NCBI GenBank assembly: GCA_964034945.1
Contig: OZ035961.1
Span: forward strand, 5,810,001-5,874,000
Length of the DNA: 64,000 nucleotides
Direction: 5' to 3'
DNA from: Chrysopilus asiliformis
Taxonomy: Eukaryota > Arthropoda > Insecta > Diptera > Rhagionidae
Position numbers and translations under genes: made by a program. This document shows, one piece after another, positions 24,044 to 36,786 of this stretch. The number at the start of each line of letters is the position of its first letter. Position 1 is the stretch's first letter. The notes beneath the pieces were generated by a model, which ran no database searches, was not told the origin of the DNA, and worked only from the letters and a program-made list of their open reading frames with translations.

Positions 24044-26416
24044 AAAGGCCATAGAGGGATAAGGGAACAAAAAGTGCCCCCAGAGATAGAAGCTTGAAAT
24101 TTTTTCCGTAAGTTGCCACCATTACAATAAATATTTTCCCAAAATTTCAATCCAAAAAAACGAGTAGTTTTGGAGAAAAAAAATAAAACATGATTTTTTT
24201 GAAAAAATTCTAGCTCCGTAACGGGTTAACCGATTTTGATGAAACTTGTCGCAATTTTTTCGTTGAAAGTCATAGTTTTCAAAAAAAATTATAGCAAAAA
24301 AATTAAGTGTGAGGAACCGTTAGGAAAAAATATTTTTTGTTTTTAAAAAATTATAACGGTAACTTAACGGTTTTGCACTACTTTTATTTTTTTCTCAAAA
24401 ACTCCTTAATCCCTTACCTACAAAACAAAAAAAATTATAAGGCAATCGGAGAGGTACTTCATATTCAAAAAAAATAAAATGTGAAGGTAAGTCACATTAT
24501 CATATGGTGAACTCCACCTCAACTCATACTCACGTTTACAGTCATGTTCGATTTCTTAACTTTTTTCATTTGGATGTTGTTAGGGACTTAAAAAAAAGTT
24601 ACCCGTATTTTTTTGTTTGGTGGAATAACGTCCGGTAAGCGGAGGGGAGAGGATCAAACTCGGCGAAAACTGGAAATCACAAAAACTTTAAAAATTTGTA
24701 ACTCCTGAACGGCTTTACCGATTGAACACTTTGGAAAGGTAATTAAATTTCCTTGTCACAAAAAATACTTTTTGATTCCCTCCCCTCACCGTCGTATTGT
24801 AAAATTCAATTTAGTGACAAAATTTAAAGTATCTCGAGAAAGAAATTTTTTTTCTTTTGAATTTTTTTCTGTAAATACCTACCATTATACCATACAAATT
24901 CGTAAATGCGTTGTTGACTTTCTAATGAATTTAAAAAAAAATGAACACAAAAAAAGTTTATACATTTTACTGAGTTTCGATTGGTTTTTATGTTTTATGT
25001 ACATAATATTATTGCAATAGTTTTAGGAGAATAATATTAATCAGAAATTCATTTAAAAGAAAAACTTTCAAATATATTACCATTAGAATTTTTTTTTTAC
25101 TTTGAGAAAGGTTCCGCCTGGAATAAATCCGTGAAAATTTTGAGTTTCGCCACACTATAACAACAGCTCAAGATTTGTACAATTAGACAAATAGGCTTAA
25201 ATATACAAACAGCTTTTGAATTTATAACACAGAGAAAATATGAGGTAAAACAACAACTTCAAAGAAGGTTTGAAAGTGTAAAAACTCAAAAAAAAAACTC
25301 AAAAAAAGAAGGAGCTCAAAATTTTCATAGATTTATTCCAGACGGAAACTTTATCAAAGTAAAAAAAAAAATTCTAATTGTGATATATTTGAAAGTTTTT
25401 CTTTTAAATGAATTTCTGATTAATATTATTCTCCTAAAACTATTGCAATAATATTATGTACATAAAACATAAAAACCAATCGAAACTCAGTAAAATGTAT
25501 AAACTTTTTTTGTGTTCATTTTTTTTTAAATTCATTAGAAAGTCAACAACGCATTTACGAATTTGTATGGTATAATGGTAGGTATTTACAGAAAAAAATT
25601 CAAAAGAAAAAAAATTTCTTTCTCGAGATACTTTAAATTTTGTCACTAAATTGAATTTTACAATACGACGGTGAGGGGAGGGAATCAAAAAGTATTTTTT
25701 GTGACAAGGAAATTTAATTACCTTTCCAAAGTGTTCAATCGGTAAAGCCGTTCAGGAGTTACAAATTTTTAAAGTTTTTGTGATTTCCAGTTTTCGCCGA
25801 GTTTGATCCTCTCCCCTCCGCTTACCGGACGTTATTCCACCAAACAAAAAAATACGGGTAACTTTTTTTTAAGTCCCTAACAACATCCAAATGAAAAAAG
25901 TTAAGAAATCGAACATGACTGTAAACGTGAGTATGAGTTGAGGTGGAGTTCACCATATGATAATGTGACTTACCTTCACATTTTATTTTTTTTGAATATG
26001 AAGTACCTCTCCGATTGCCTTGTAATTTTTTTTGTTTTGTAGGTAAGGGATTAAGGAGTTTTTGAGAAAAAAATAAAAGTAGTGCAAAACCGTTAAGTTA
26101 CCGTTATAATTTTTTAAAAACAAAAAATATTTTTTCCTAACGGTTCCTCACACTTAATTTTTTTGCTATAATTTTTTTTGAAAACTATGACTTTCAACGA
26201 AAAAATTGCGACAAGTTTCATCAAAATCGGTTAACCCGTTACGGAGCTAGAATTTTTTCAAAAAAATCATGTTTTATTTTTTTTCTCCAAAACTACTCGT
26301 TTTTTTGGATTGAAATTTTGGGAAAATATTTATTGTAATGGTGGCAACTTACGGAAAAAATTTCAAGCTTCTATCTCTGGGGGCACTTTTTGTTCCCTTA
26401 TCCCTCTATGGCCTTT
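24044..26416. repeat. Giant palindrome, 1.1-kb arms
   Basis: The left arm (24044-25144) and right arm (25314-26416) are inverted copies, near-identical over about 1.03 kb and more diverged over the innermost 70 bp, around a 169-bp spacer (25145-25313). Outer ends read AAAGGCCATAGAGGGATAAG. Each arm holds the same 82-codon frame (24772-25020 plus, 25440-25688 minus) with no known domain. No target duplication is visible. It may be a foldback transposon, a recent inverted duplication, or an assembly artefact. Confidence 0.85.
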
Positions 26417-26560
26417 CAATGGAACACCCAATTTTTTGTTATTGGTCATATTGTTGGCAGAACCGGGCCAGTAGAGCTGAAAAGGCTAAAATTTTCTATG
26501 GTCTAAAGCCCTCGCCTGAAAGTTTCATCCCACTCGGTTTAGTGGCTACAGAGCTTTAAG
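26417..26560. other. Short unassigned spacer
   Basis: This is sequence between the palindrome and the rosa-type fragment; it matches neither. An open frame crossing from the palindrome into it is fortuitous. Confidence 0.4.
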
Positions 26561-26837
26561 TAAACAGTCAACCAGACTGATTTTTCCGATTGTACGCACA
26601 TTTGGACGATTAAATTGACCGAAAAAATCACGAAGTGCACGATATGCATTTTGATTTGAACGCCCATTTTCATAATAAGCCTGAATAACTTTAACGCGTT
26701 GCTCGATTGTGTATCTTTCCATGGTTCAAATTGAGTTAGTCTGAAATTGAGAAATGTCAAATGAAATGCAGAAAAAAACTTGACGTTTAGGTGTGGTTCA
26801 CATTCAACATCGGCCCTTAAAATTTAACCACCCTTTA
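26561..26837 (-). mobile_element. DD41D rosa-type mariner, 5' end fragment
   Basis: On the minus strand it starts TA, AA, GGGTGGTTAAATTTTAAG, the same 5' end and leader as the element at 52384. The ATG opens MERYTIEQRVKVIQAYYENG, then NAYRALRDFFGQFNRPNVRT, the N-terminal helix-turn-helix region of this transposase. The match stops just after GKI (about 26575). The catalytic domain and the other TIR are absent, so it is a dead fragment. It supplies the region that the 52384 copy has lost. Confidence 0.8.
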
Positions 26838-26854
26838 CAAGCCCATTAAAGAAT

Positions 26855-27325
26855 AAGAAAAGCTACAATTGCCACGGGCCAATTGTCAAATACTCTATAT
26901 GATGTGACAAAATGTTTATTTAAAAAAAATTTTATAGGAGAGAGCGGAAACAATGGTCTGATTAGATTTTGATGTATGGATGAGTTATGTAAAATCAAAT
27001 GCTATTCTAGACACATTTTACATTCACAAATTTTTCAATATTCACAATTTTTTCAATATGACCCACCGTTTTCAAGAAATTGCGAAAAACTGTTTTGAAA
27101 ACTGTTTTGAAAACTGTTTCAAAAACCGGTTTCATAAGAAAACCAACTATACAAAATTTTAAGTCTCTAGCTCAATCCTTTCGAAAGTTATGGTATTGAC
27201 GGACAGACAGACAGACAAACGGACATGCGGAAATCAAAATCGTGTGTTCATTTTTGTATCCGACGATTGGTTCGATGCGTTGTTAAAGGTATACTAAATC
27301 TAATATATTTCTATATGATATACCA
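26855..27325 (+). mobile_element. Mini-me-like family 2 copy
   Basis: It begins AGCTACAATTGCCACGGGCC and runs through TAAAATGTTTATTT, CCGTTTTCAAGAAATTGCG, CTAGCTCAATCCTTTCGAAA, a GACAGACAGACAAACGGACA tract (27201-27220) and TCCGACGATTGGTTCGATGC to TTTCTATATGATATACCATA. The terminal hairpin is degraded. A CTGTTTTGAAAA triplet is locally duplicated (about 27090-27120). Confidence 0.7.
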
Positions 27326-27360
27326 TAAACGATAAATGTGACATTCTATCGCTAATTGGA

Positions 27361-27877
27361 TTAAAGGAGGATCTCCATTACCATGACTTCTGTAACTGCA
27401 AAAAAATGCAGAAAACTAGAGCAAGATAGACTTATATAGATCTAAATAGGAATGACTGAATGCAAGTATAAACGCTTTCCCTTCCAGTTTAACAACTTTA
27501 TAGCAATCATATCAAACCTTATGCTATGAATATAAGGTTCAAATTAGCATAGAAATAAAGCTATACAGCTGCATGTGTGTGTTTGAACTACATGAAAAAT
27601 GACAGCTACGCTATAATAGCACTTTGTATGTGTCTGTGCTCAGTATTCACTTACAGGGACAATGTGTGATTGTAGTAGAAATCGCTATAAAAAAGTTCAA
27701 GTCCGTCAACTGCAACCATAAAATCGCCATAAAAAAAGAGGGGAAATTATTTTTGCAGTTGCCGACAAATTTTTGCAGTTGATTCTTATCTCCCTTTCTC
27801 GCCAAGGTATCTTCACATAAATGTGTCTCTATTTTTTTGCAGTTGTGAAAAGTCATGGTAATGGAGGGCCAACTTAA
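27361..27877. mobile_element. TTAA-flanked element with CATTACCATGACTT arms
   Basis: TTAA occurs at 27361-27364 and 27874-27877. Inside, CTCCATTACCATGACTT on the left is matched by its inverse on the right, followed by AACTGCAAAAAAAT on both sides. AACTGCAA words recur in the interior (about 27711, 27753, 27772). The 517-bp element is non-coding. TTAA fits piggyBac- or Kolobok-type insertion; the first bases of the two ends differ, so the class is open. Confidence 0.6.
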
Positions 27878-29256
27878 TCCTTTTTGAATATTTATAAATG
27901 AATGATTGTAAAAATATATTTTTTTAGTTATATCAATTATTAACCGCGAAGAAAAAAGTTCATCGCCATACCGACGTAATTTAAAATGTTAGCACAAAAA
28001 GTTTTTAGCTTTTCATTATATTTTCTTTCCATTAGAAAAGGAAATAAAATGCTACGAATAACGTGAATTTTTTCGAATGGAAAAATTGCAAAGGATAAGT
28101 GAACGTTTTCTTCTGCTAGCTGAAATAAATAATGCAAAAAGTCTTCAAGGATTTTAATTTAAAAACGAAATGATATTTAAGAATTAATTTAGCGTGTAAA
28201 TCCTTGCATTTTCTGAAAATGTTTACAAGTATACCAACCCAATATTATGTATTATTCATTTTGTTTTTCAAATGAAAATCTTTTTACTTCTCCCTTTAAA
28301 AGAGAGTTCCATTTTGTCCTCTGCCGTCAAATAGATCAAATGAATATTAAATCATGAATTTTGTGCATATTTCTCGAAAAATTTATATGTGTTAGCTGTA
28401 ATACAGTTGGTAACATCCCGTGTGAGTATATTTTGTGGTTATACTCATATAGATTTATAAAATCCAAACCAAATAAACCAAATACAAATCCTATTAGGTT
28501 TGAATAATTTCCATATGACCGTGGCTGTAATATTTTTCTATGGTTGACGTATCTCTTTCACTCGTGCTGATTTTATATCCCTGTTTCCATACTAAAAAAT
28601 ATCATCATATCGATATATGCACATATATTTAAATATGGAATTGGTTGTGAATTTTCATGAAATTCCGTTCCCCGGTTGAACGTGCTTTTGATTTTATTGG
28701 GCACAGAGACAGGTACCAGTATAGGTGATATGCAGATTAAACACGTTGCACAAATTTCAGCCATCGCAAAGGGTGCGAAATGTCATTGAATTGTAAATGT
28801 ATGGAGTATAATGCTAATATGATATCCTTAGCGAATACCATAAAGGGAAAAACAGTACCTACCTACCACCAGTCGTATATTCAGGACGATAGAATGATAT
28901 TGAGGTGTGAATGGTGTGAGATAAATTGGAATGGGATTTAGGACGAAATGAGAATAATAGAAATTTGGTATGTTGGCTTATTACGGTCGATTACCGTCGC
29001 TTGACTCGATTTCGGATAATTTTCAATGTTTTGTTAGGGGCTTGCCCCATCAGTCGTGAATAAAATAATCGGAAAATATTTCGAGTGAATTGGAAAATTC
29101 CAATTGCTCTCGAATATGAACTCTATTTGAAGTAAAGTTTGAGTGCGATATAAACTTTATTTGAGTTGGACAATAGTTTGCTGATGAATCGATTTATGAA
29201 GGATGATTTTATTCTAATACGTCTTGTATTGAATTTGATAAAGATTTTTGAATTAC
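27878..29256. other. Unassigned AT-rich interval
   Basis: No repeat partner, RNA gene or defensible exon was seen. Confidence 0.5.
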
Positions 29257-29523
29257 TTAACACGTTGGCTACCAGCCAAAAAACGCTTACTCCGCTAGTA
29301 TACACTGGGAAAAAACGCAACAATCATTTCTGTACTTTGTGAGTCACCAGTGAACACAAGATCAATACAGACAAAAACGAACGAATCGAATAAAATATAA
29401 CGGACAAAAAAAACCCCCTTTGTACCGCACGAGCGACTGCGCTCAACCATGGAACTTGAGAAACTGACGGTAATGACAATAGTGTGTGTACACCGGTGAC
29501 TCACATGGTAGCCAACGTGTTAA
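29257..29523 (+). mobile_element. TTAA MITE, copy 2, intact ends
   Basis: TTAACACGTTGGCTACCA on the left is exactly inverted on the right. The edges are TTAA, the duplication typical of piggyBac-type elements. It carries TGAGTCACCAGTG and CACCGGTGACTCA near the two ends. The element is about 267 bp, non-coding, and nearly identical to 17358-17629. Confidence 0.8.
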
Positions 29524-31881
29524 ATCACCCTTTTAAGTAGTTTTGGTAGTTTTTTTAAATTTTTTTTTGCTGTATTGCTTAGACTTTTTCAACGCGGTTG
29601 AGTCAAAAAAGGTCGATGATCACCCTCATCCGGGAATGTCGGAACAGTTCCGGATTTAGGCATGTTGTCGTCCGGAAATTAAACTTTCTTCCCAGAATTA
29701 TGCAATCTAGCATTGTACTGAATCATTATGAAAATTGATCCCTTAATCCAAAAATTTTCGCCTGCGGCGCAATTTTCTCAATAACTACTACCACTACCTT
29801 ATTTTTCTTAAAAAAAAAAAACATTCGCCTCTAGTACAGTATTTTTTTTGTCTCTAAAAGTTTTGTCTGTGATGCAGTTTTTGGCCAGAAAATTTGTCTG
29901 GAGATCATTTCAAAGAAAACGAATGGAAATTCGTTAAAAATTTAATTTTCGTATTTTTTTTTTGGTTTTGTCAAATCTGATTAAATGTGCTGTTTTGAAA
30001 TTTCATTGAAAATGTAAATGCCAGCGAATCAGAACAATATGAATTTATCAAACACCTTAAAAGTGCAAATTTTTATTTCTTGGAAATCATTCCGAAATGT
30101 TTTTATGTTTTTCGTGTAATTTAATTCAAGAAAAAATGCCAAACGGAGATGAATCTGTAAAATGCGAGAATTCATAAACATTAAGACGCTTGTGTTGTAC
30201 AAATGTAGAAAAGAAGATGTCGAAATACGTAAATTTATGACAAGTCCTCGGTCGGCTACTGCAAATAAGGCATATAACTTTGCAATTTTAATTGATGCTA
30301 CTCAGGACAGCAGCCGCTACAAACGGCTAAAAGTGTGGTGGAGTGGAAGCACTTTGGCATTTGCCATAGAATATCATAGAATATCTTTGCGCCACTTCGT
30401 CGTTTCTTGATGGAGTCGGTGAGAAAGCATCACATCTTATCGTCCGGTGAGAGGGACTTCATCCCCTATCAAAGCGCCAAACCTACACAAATAGCTGCAC
30501 AGATAAATGGTTTAACGTGTATACAATCAACAAAATATGAGTCTCTATCTATGAGTAAAACACCAGCAGCAACAACAATACAGCAAAAAAACGGAAGAAC
30601 TTTGACCGTTTGCCGGGATGGGACGGGACGACGATGGGGAAACGGGAACGCGTACAGGAGCCAGAGCATAAAAGGACGCAATTTAAATGTTAATTTGAAC
30701 TTAGATTTCTTCTCTCTTTAGATTTCTTCGTTTTCATTTTTTCTCCTTTTTTCTAGATTCTTTTTTTCATTTTCCTTGAGTTTTGTGTTTTTTCCACACA
30801 TTTTTTTTGAAGAAAAAGAAGGAATATCTTTTTTTTGGTATTCTGTTTTGGACTTTAGCCATCAAAAGGAAAATTCATAATTTAAACATTTCGTTTTGTA
30901 GAGGCCAAAACTAATTGAATGGGAAAATAAGGAGGAATTCATTAAGGAAAGGGGACAGAAAAAGGCACAAAAAATCATAGAAAGTGAACAGGATGGAAAT
31001 TGCGAGAGTGAACAGACCAGGATAGGACCAGGACAAGACAGGATAGAATAGAACAAGCAAGGACATTAAAGCATTAAATTAAATATCGCTGTCATCAGTT
31101 TTATCGTTCCTTGCGTTCAATTTCACAATATTTTCGTAGTCTTTTAAGATTTATTGACCGCTAATGAAAATTTTTGATGTCATTTCTCTTCTTCTTATCC
31201 ATGTTGCGGTAGAAAACATAGAAATTCTGTCACGTGCAAATAAACATATTCAATGCTGTCCACACATATATTTATATTTATTTTTAGATGGAGAATATCG
31301 CAATTATTTTGATTAGGTTATGTTGTAATATTTCAATGTAACGAGCGGTAATTTAAAAAGTTTTTAAAAATATATATATATGCATAAATTTGTTGTAAAG
31401 AGACAACTTATATAATTTAAAGCATCGATGGGGACACGACACGATTTAAATTATTTAATTTGACAAACCACTTTTTTAAGAAGTTCAAGTTTTTTAGTTT
31501 TATTGAATAGTCCTGTACCGTGAAATTTTTTATAGAAAGAAAATCTTTAAATCAATAAATGTGCGCCGCAGGCAAATTCTTTTAAGCAAAGTGTGGCGCA
31601 AAGATTTAAATCAAAAGAGCTACACACGTCTAAGCAAAAATTAACTTAATTCTTTGCGCTCTTTACTTTCTAGAAATAATAACGACGGAAGTAGTCAAAC
31701 CAGCAATGAAGACAAAAGCGCCGCAGGCGAAATTTCTTGAAATACATACGCCCTTTGTGGAAAATCGAAATTATAGCACTTTTCTAACACTGAATTGAAA
31801 AATCCTGGACAAATGTTTTGTTCCCGGGGCGACGTACCTGATTCTGGTACTGTCCGGGTCAAACTGGGTCGTATGGACATA
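29524..31881. other. Unassigned, with three CGCCGCAGGC motifs
   Basis: The motif lies at 29752-29774 (inverted), 31562-31580 and 31717-31738. The 31562 copy continues into GATTTAAAT...AGCTACA, as does 35395. A 104-codon frame at 30407-30721 lacks recognisable features. Confidence 0.45.
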
Positions 31882-32153
31882 CACTCAGAAAAATGGAGGC
31901 TAACTCGACGACCTACATACGGCGTAATTGGCCTCGGGCAGGCGCGCGTTCGCCTGCATGTGGGCAAGTAAAACTGAGTTGACCTGTGGTCGGAGAAATT
32001 CTGAAATTAAGCCACTAGCAGGTGAAGTAGGGCATTGGGAGCTGCACGAGTTGACCTTAGATAGGTTAACTCTAACCGCTAGCTGGCTTACAGAAACCTC
32101 TGTAAGGTCAGAGTTAACCTGACAAAAAGTTGACTTGGACATTTTTCTGAGTG
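31882..32153 (-). mobile_element. 272-bp CACT-ended MITE, copy 2
   Basis: It lies in reverse orientation relative to copy 1, with the same CACTCAGAAAAATG ends. The 2-bp duplication is TA at 31880-31881 and 32154-32155. Few substitutions and no indels separate it from copy 1. Confidence 0.85.
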
Positions 32154-35100
32154 TATATCATTTATCTAAGACAAGCCTTTCAAGAGACTTGTTAGAAAAA
32201 AATGTGATTTTGGGAAAATTGGAAAATTTATTCACATTTTTCCTGGAAAACCTGCGGGCAAGATTCTGTTTTGTGTTTTATTGCAATTTTAAAACTCCGA
32301 ACCTTGTCTGTATACGTGATTTTAGGCAAATCTGAGGCCCATCTGCCCAATTTGTATGCTATTTAATAAAAAACGCATGCAGGTATCAAATTTTTCAGCA
32401 TTCATTTAACAAAGTATAGGAAGAGATAAAGAGATACTAGTGTCAAATGGCAAGGTACAGATCGAAAACCAACGAGCTATATATTATGGATGGCTCTTTG
32501 ATCAATGTTTAACTAAAAAGCATAGCGTTATATGAAATTACCAAAAAAACACCTTTCCGGGCAAACCGAATAGGAACGAAAAATTGATTAATTTTTACTG
32601 TTAACGGAATTCGATCTCGAAACTTTTAAAACACATGGCGCTTACTATATTTCTGTTTCGAAAATTTAGCGGATTATCACGTCAAAGGGTGCATATTCTA
32701 ATTGACAAAAGTATACTGGGATGCTAAATTAAAAAGTTTTCAACGTAGAAATGAAAAACAGCATATTTTTTTTCAAATGAAAAGCTACAGATGACATTAG
32801 TCTGTAATTATGGTAATTAAGATATGTTATGGGGTTGGGCCGTTTTCAGAAAAATGTACATCTGCTTATACTTTACTATTTTACTAACACAACAATATGG
32901 ATTCTGTGTTCTTACGTAGAACTCACTAGTGAGAATTTTCACCTTGCTTTTGGAAAACATCATTCGTGTAGAAATTGACAAAATAAAATTTGTTGCTGAT
33001 AAAAATCAAGCTATAATAATGTTCCACAGTAAATCAGCATTGATAACACCTAATTTGTTAAAATCTGATCACATTCTTGATTACAGAGAAGAATCCTTTA
33101 ATTTTCGGCTATGAAATGCTTTCGTTCGACATCTTAATCGTTTTCCTTCTCTCCAGTTAATTAATAAATCACTGTCAAGCTAATAGGCCCCTTTTCCGAT
33201 AGCAAAGAATTTAAGCGAACTTACAAAACATTTCTATTATATGAGGATATGTAAGCTTATGGCTTTTACATCCCGTGCAGAGCAAAAAAAAACAAAAAAA
33301 AAGCTCAATCTTGAATCGTACACAATTTCGAAATAATTGTCAGCAGGTTGGATTGAGCGCTAAAGGTTAGTGATTAGATGTACCACCAACTGGATGTTGG
33401 AAGTGGGTGGAAAGAAGCTCCGGGAAAACATTCTTAGTGCGTAGGTTTTATAGCAAATATTCTGCTAGTCGAGAGAGTTTTTTTTTTCATCTTTTTCTGC
33501 CATTTTCATTGTCGTTTGCTGTTGTTGGGCTGTACGCTTTTTGGGGTTTTCTTCTTTTTCTCGGGATTGCTGGGTAGAGGGTATTTTTATAGCATTTACC
33601 CGTATATTATTATATCATGTATTATACCATGAAATGATGTATAGGGTTATTTTTATGGCGGTGGATATCATGGCGCAAGTGCGCTCCCATCAACTTTCTA
33701 TGAAAAATTGTCAATGAACCTTTATTGAGGTAGAGGTCGACCTTTTAAGCAATAAAACCAAACTATCGAAAAATACAAAGAGGAATAAGTATGTGGACCA
33801 AGATAATCCCGGGCTTTATAGAATTAGATGTGTTGAAGGGTCCTTATCCCATTTGTATATTGTATTTTTACTATATACCTACAATATCTGCATAGGATCA
33901 AAAAAAAATTTTTTTTTGTTGTATATTTCCACTTTGTGTATTGTTTGAAGTTACTTAAAAAAAAAAGGAAATAAACATGTATCTATCGAGATACATATAG
34001 ATATATTGGTTATTTTATGTTATTTCATTTTTTTTACCCTTTTTTAATCCCTTAGCTTAGTTTAGTACAGCCAGGGGGCGGGGTAGTGTATCTGGGCAGT
34101 AGTCTTATAGTAGTCAGTCAGCATTAGAGTATTACCTTCGAAAGGGTGAGAGTCGAGGGATAGAGTAAAAAACACAAACGTAAGCTAATAAAAACCGTTC
34201 GTGCATTTTACATTTAAATTGTGTGAATTTCGCCGACTAGAACTCTAATGGTGGCGTAGATAAAATTTGATTACCTAAGCGACTTACGTTTTATTTATTT
34301 AATTTTTTTTTGGTCGTGTTTAGAGGGGTGAAATCCTTGCTTTGGAACAAATGTTGATTTTCATTCATAAAATTTGGATTAGCTCGACAAATAAATAGCT
34401 GGCCCAGTGCTATTAGCATTTATTTGCATATTGCTTGAAAGGACATGACTCAGGCGAAATGGTCGAAAGATAGCTAATTTTCGGGAGCAAAGCAAATTTA
34501 AATTGCTGTGAGACATCAAATATTGTACAACAGAGAAATAGATAAAATCCACCCAAACAGCATAGATAAGCATAATATAGCGAAATCATTGAATATAGAA
34601 AGAAAAACGGGACGAAATTTTAACTCAACTGAACTGAACTGAACTGAAAATTAAGCTTAACCGAACCCAACCCAACCCAGCTGAGAGTTGGTTGCCTTAA
34701 TTAATTCCAGTAATTCTGTGGTTAATGAGATGAATGATTGTTATTTCTTGAATTGATTTTTAGGATCAATTCTCTTGTAGATTTACATAGCGAAATAATA
34801 GCGACAATGCTTCCTGGTAATCTAAATAACTAAATTTCGTACAGAACAATGTGAAAAGGTATCAAAACAATTAAAGTGATGACAAACCACTAATCTAAAT
34901 TTAAAAAGTTTTTCCATTTTCCATTTAGATAATTTCACATAGTTGTCTATGACTTGATTCAACTTTTCCCAAAGTTCTGAGATTATTTCTATTTGGATTT
35001 TCTTAATGTATTTGTGAGAAAAATTATTTTAGAAGCTATGCTTGAAAGAAAGTTTCTAAATATTTGTGGTTGGCATTTATAAGATTTCGTTGAGTAGTTG

Positions 35101-35209
35101 AAAATTGGATTTTTAATATCCTGTTAATAAACCTTCAACATATCATAACAACAATGTGAATTATTTACAACAATCACAAAACTACAATTCACGCATTTCC
35201 CTTACAGGT
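32154..35209. other. Unassigned AT-rich interval
   Basis: Poly-A/T tracts near 33900 and 33955, and small AACTG (34628-34647) and AACCC (34663-34677) repeats, are the only notable features. No gene was supported. Confidence 0.5.
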
Positions 35210-35445
35210 AGGGTGACCATATTTATCTGGTGTCAATCCGGGACAAAATGATCGGTCGGAAGAGAGAATGAGAGGGACTAGCCTGCCGTCCCTCTCTTTC
35301 TCTTTTTCTTGAAATTGAACAACAAAATATAATACTTGCCAAAACGAAATATATACTCATGAAATCAAATATGGGCGAAAAGAATCCCGAAATATGCGCC
35401 GCAGGCCAGATTTTTCGCATTGATTTAAATTAACAGCTACAAAGT
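35210..35445 (+). repeat. Dispersed repeat with CCGGGAC and CGCCGCAGG motifs
   Basis: It begins AGGGTGACCATATTTATCTG with an AATCCGGGACAAAATG block and contains TATGCGCCGCAGGCC (35394-35408), then GATTTAAATTAACAGCTACA. The second half aligns loosely with 31562-31640. Likely an old interspersed repeat of unknown class. Confidence 0.45.
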
Positions 35446-35610
35446 ACTAACTAAAGTGTAACACCATTTCTTATAAATTTTATTTTCCATAAACAAATTT
35501 AAGTGGAATTGTGAAAATACATTTAAACTTCGTGTCGTGTTGGGTTCGGGACGTCGCGTTGTGTTTTTTTCTGTTTGATTTTCTACAAGAAAACACCTTT
35601 TATTTCACAC

Positions 35611-36608
35611 TAGCTTGCATACCCGTCGTTGCCGGGTTAAATTTTTTCAAATTTTTTTTTTTATGGTCTATGTTGGAGCTAAACTTCAGGCCAATCGGCT
35701 CGATAGTTTCCCCGCGAAAGGGTAACATAGCGCAAAAACTAAGTTTCGAAATCACTTTACCCCCTCCCCTTACTTCCCCCACCTCTCGGGCAACTTTTTA
35801 ATGGGTCTATGTTGGGGCTGAACCCCCAACAAACATCTGTGCCAAATTTCAGGGCAATCGGTTCAGTAGTTTTCCCGCGAAAGAGTAACATAGCGCAAAA
35901 GCTAAGTTTCGAAATCACTTTACCCCTTCCCCTTACTTCCCCCACCCCTCGCGGTACTTTTCCGTATACCTATGTTGGAACCAGAACTACCACAGACACT
36001 CATGCTAAATTTCAAACCAATCGGTTCAGCCGTTTTTGCGTGAAAGAGGAACAGACTGACAGACAGACAGGGGTGCGTTCCTTTATTAACCGTGGTTAAC
36101 CGTGATTAACCGCGGTAAAGAGAAATGCGTTCTTAAATGCCTACGGTTAACGCTCAGTAAACTTTACTGCCGTTCCTAAATGCCAAAGTTAAGCTGTCGA
36201 AGTTACTTTTCGCAACTCTGCTTGAGAGCTGAGTTGGAGAAAGTTAACTTTAATTGTAATTAAAGAACGCGATAAAGTTAACCGAGACAGTTACAACTGT
36301 CAATTAACTGTCAATTCGTCTCATAGTTTCGAATGAGTTTTGTGCAGAATAATGGAGGATTTTATTGTGGTCCTTGTAAATGAAAAATACGACATGCTTT
36401 GATCATTTGTTGGTCCGACATATTTTTAATGTATTGTTGTGCACATCACTGCTGTCAAAGTTAACCAAATCGCGTTCTTTTAATCAGAGTTAACGTCGGT
36501 AAAATTTCAACTTTGGCAATCAGCTGTTCTAACTTTGACAAACCCAACCTTTACTTTACTCGGGAATAAAGGAACGCACCCCAGACAGATAGACACCAAC
36601 TCATTTTT
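35611..36608 (+). repeat. Retroposon-like repeat C, two-unit copy with insertion
   Basis: It starts CTAGCTTGCATACCCGTCG, has two tandem units of about 130 bp (TATGTTGGAGCT... and TATGTTGGGGCT...), then TTCAGCCGTTTTTGCGTGAA and a CAGACAG tract. That tract is broken by a 511-bp element (36071-36581), after which AGACAGATAGACACCAACTC and TTTTTAT complete the 3' end. A mini-me-like copy starts immediately downstream. Confidence 0.75.
36071..36581. mobile_element. TIR element GGGTGCGTTCC inside repeat C
   Basis: The left end GGGTGCGTTCCTTTATTAAC is mirrored on the right by the inverse of GGGTGCGTTCCTTTATTCCC. Insertion in a CAGACAG microsatellite makes the duplication ambiguous; CAG on both sides would be a 3-bp duplication. 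GTTAAC words are frequent. A short frame MEDFIVVLVNEKYDML starts at 36352. Harbinger-like or hAT-like are both possible; no transposase domain is present. Confidence 0.65.
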
Positions 36609-36755
36609 ATACCCGTATGGTGAAACCAAAGGGTATATTAACTTTGCCTTACCGTTTGTAACGCCAAGATCCCGTCATCGCACAAAAAAATGAATTACAC
36701 CAGTGTGTTTAGAATGATAAAAAAAATTGAATTTTGCATGTCCGTCCGTCCGTCC

Positions 36756-36786
<31 letters not shown>

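Noticed and set aside
24772..25688. Two identical 82-codon frames on opposite strands
   Set aside because: They are the same sequence in the two arms of the palindrome and have no known domain.
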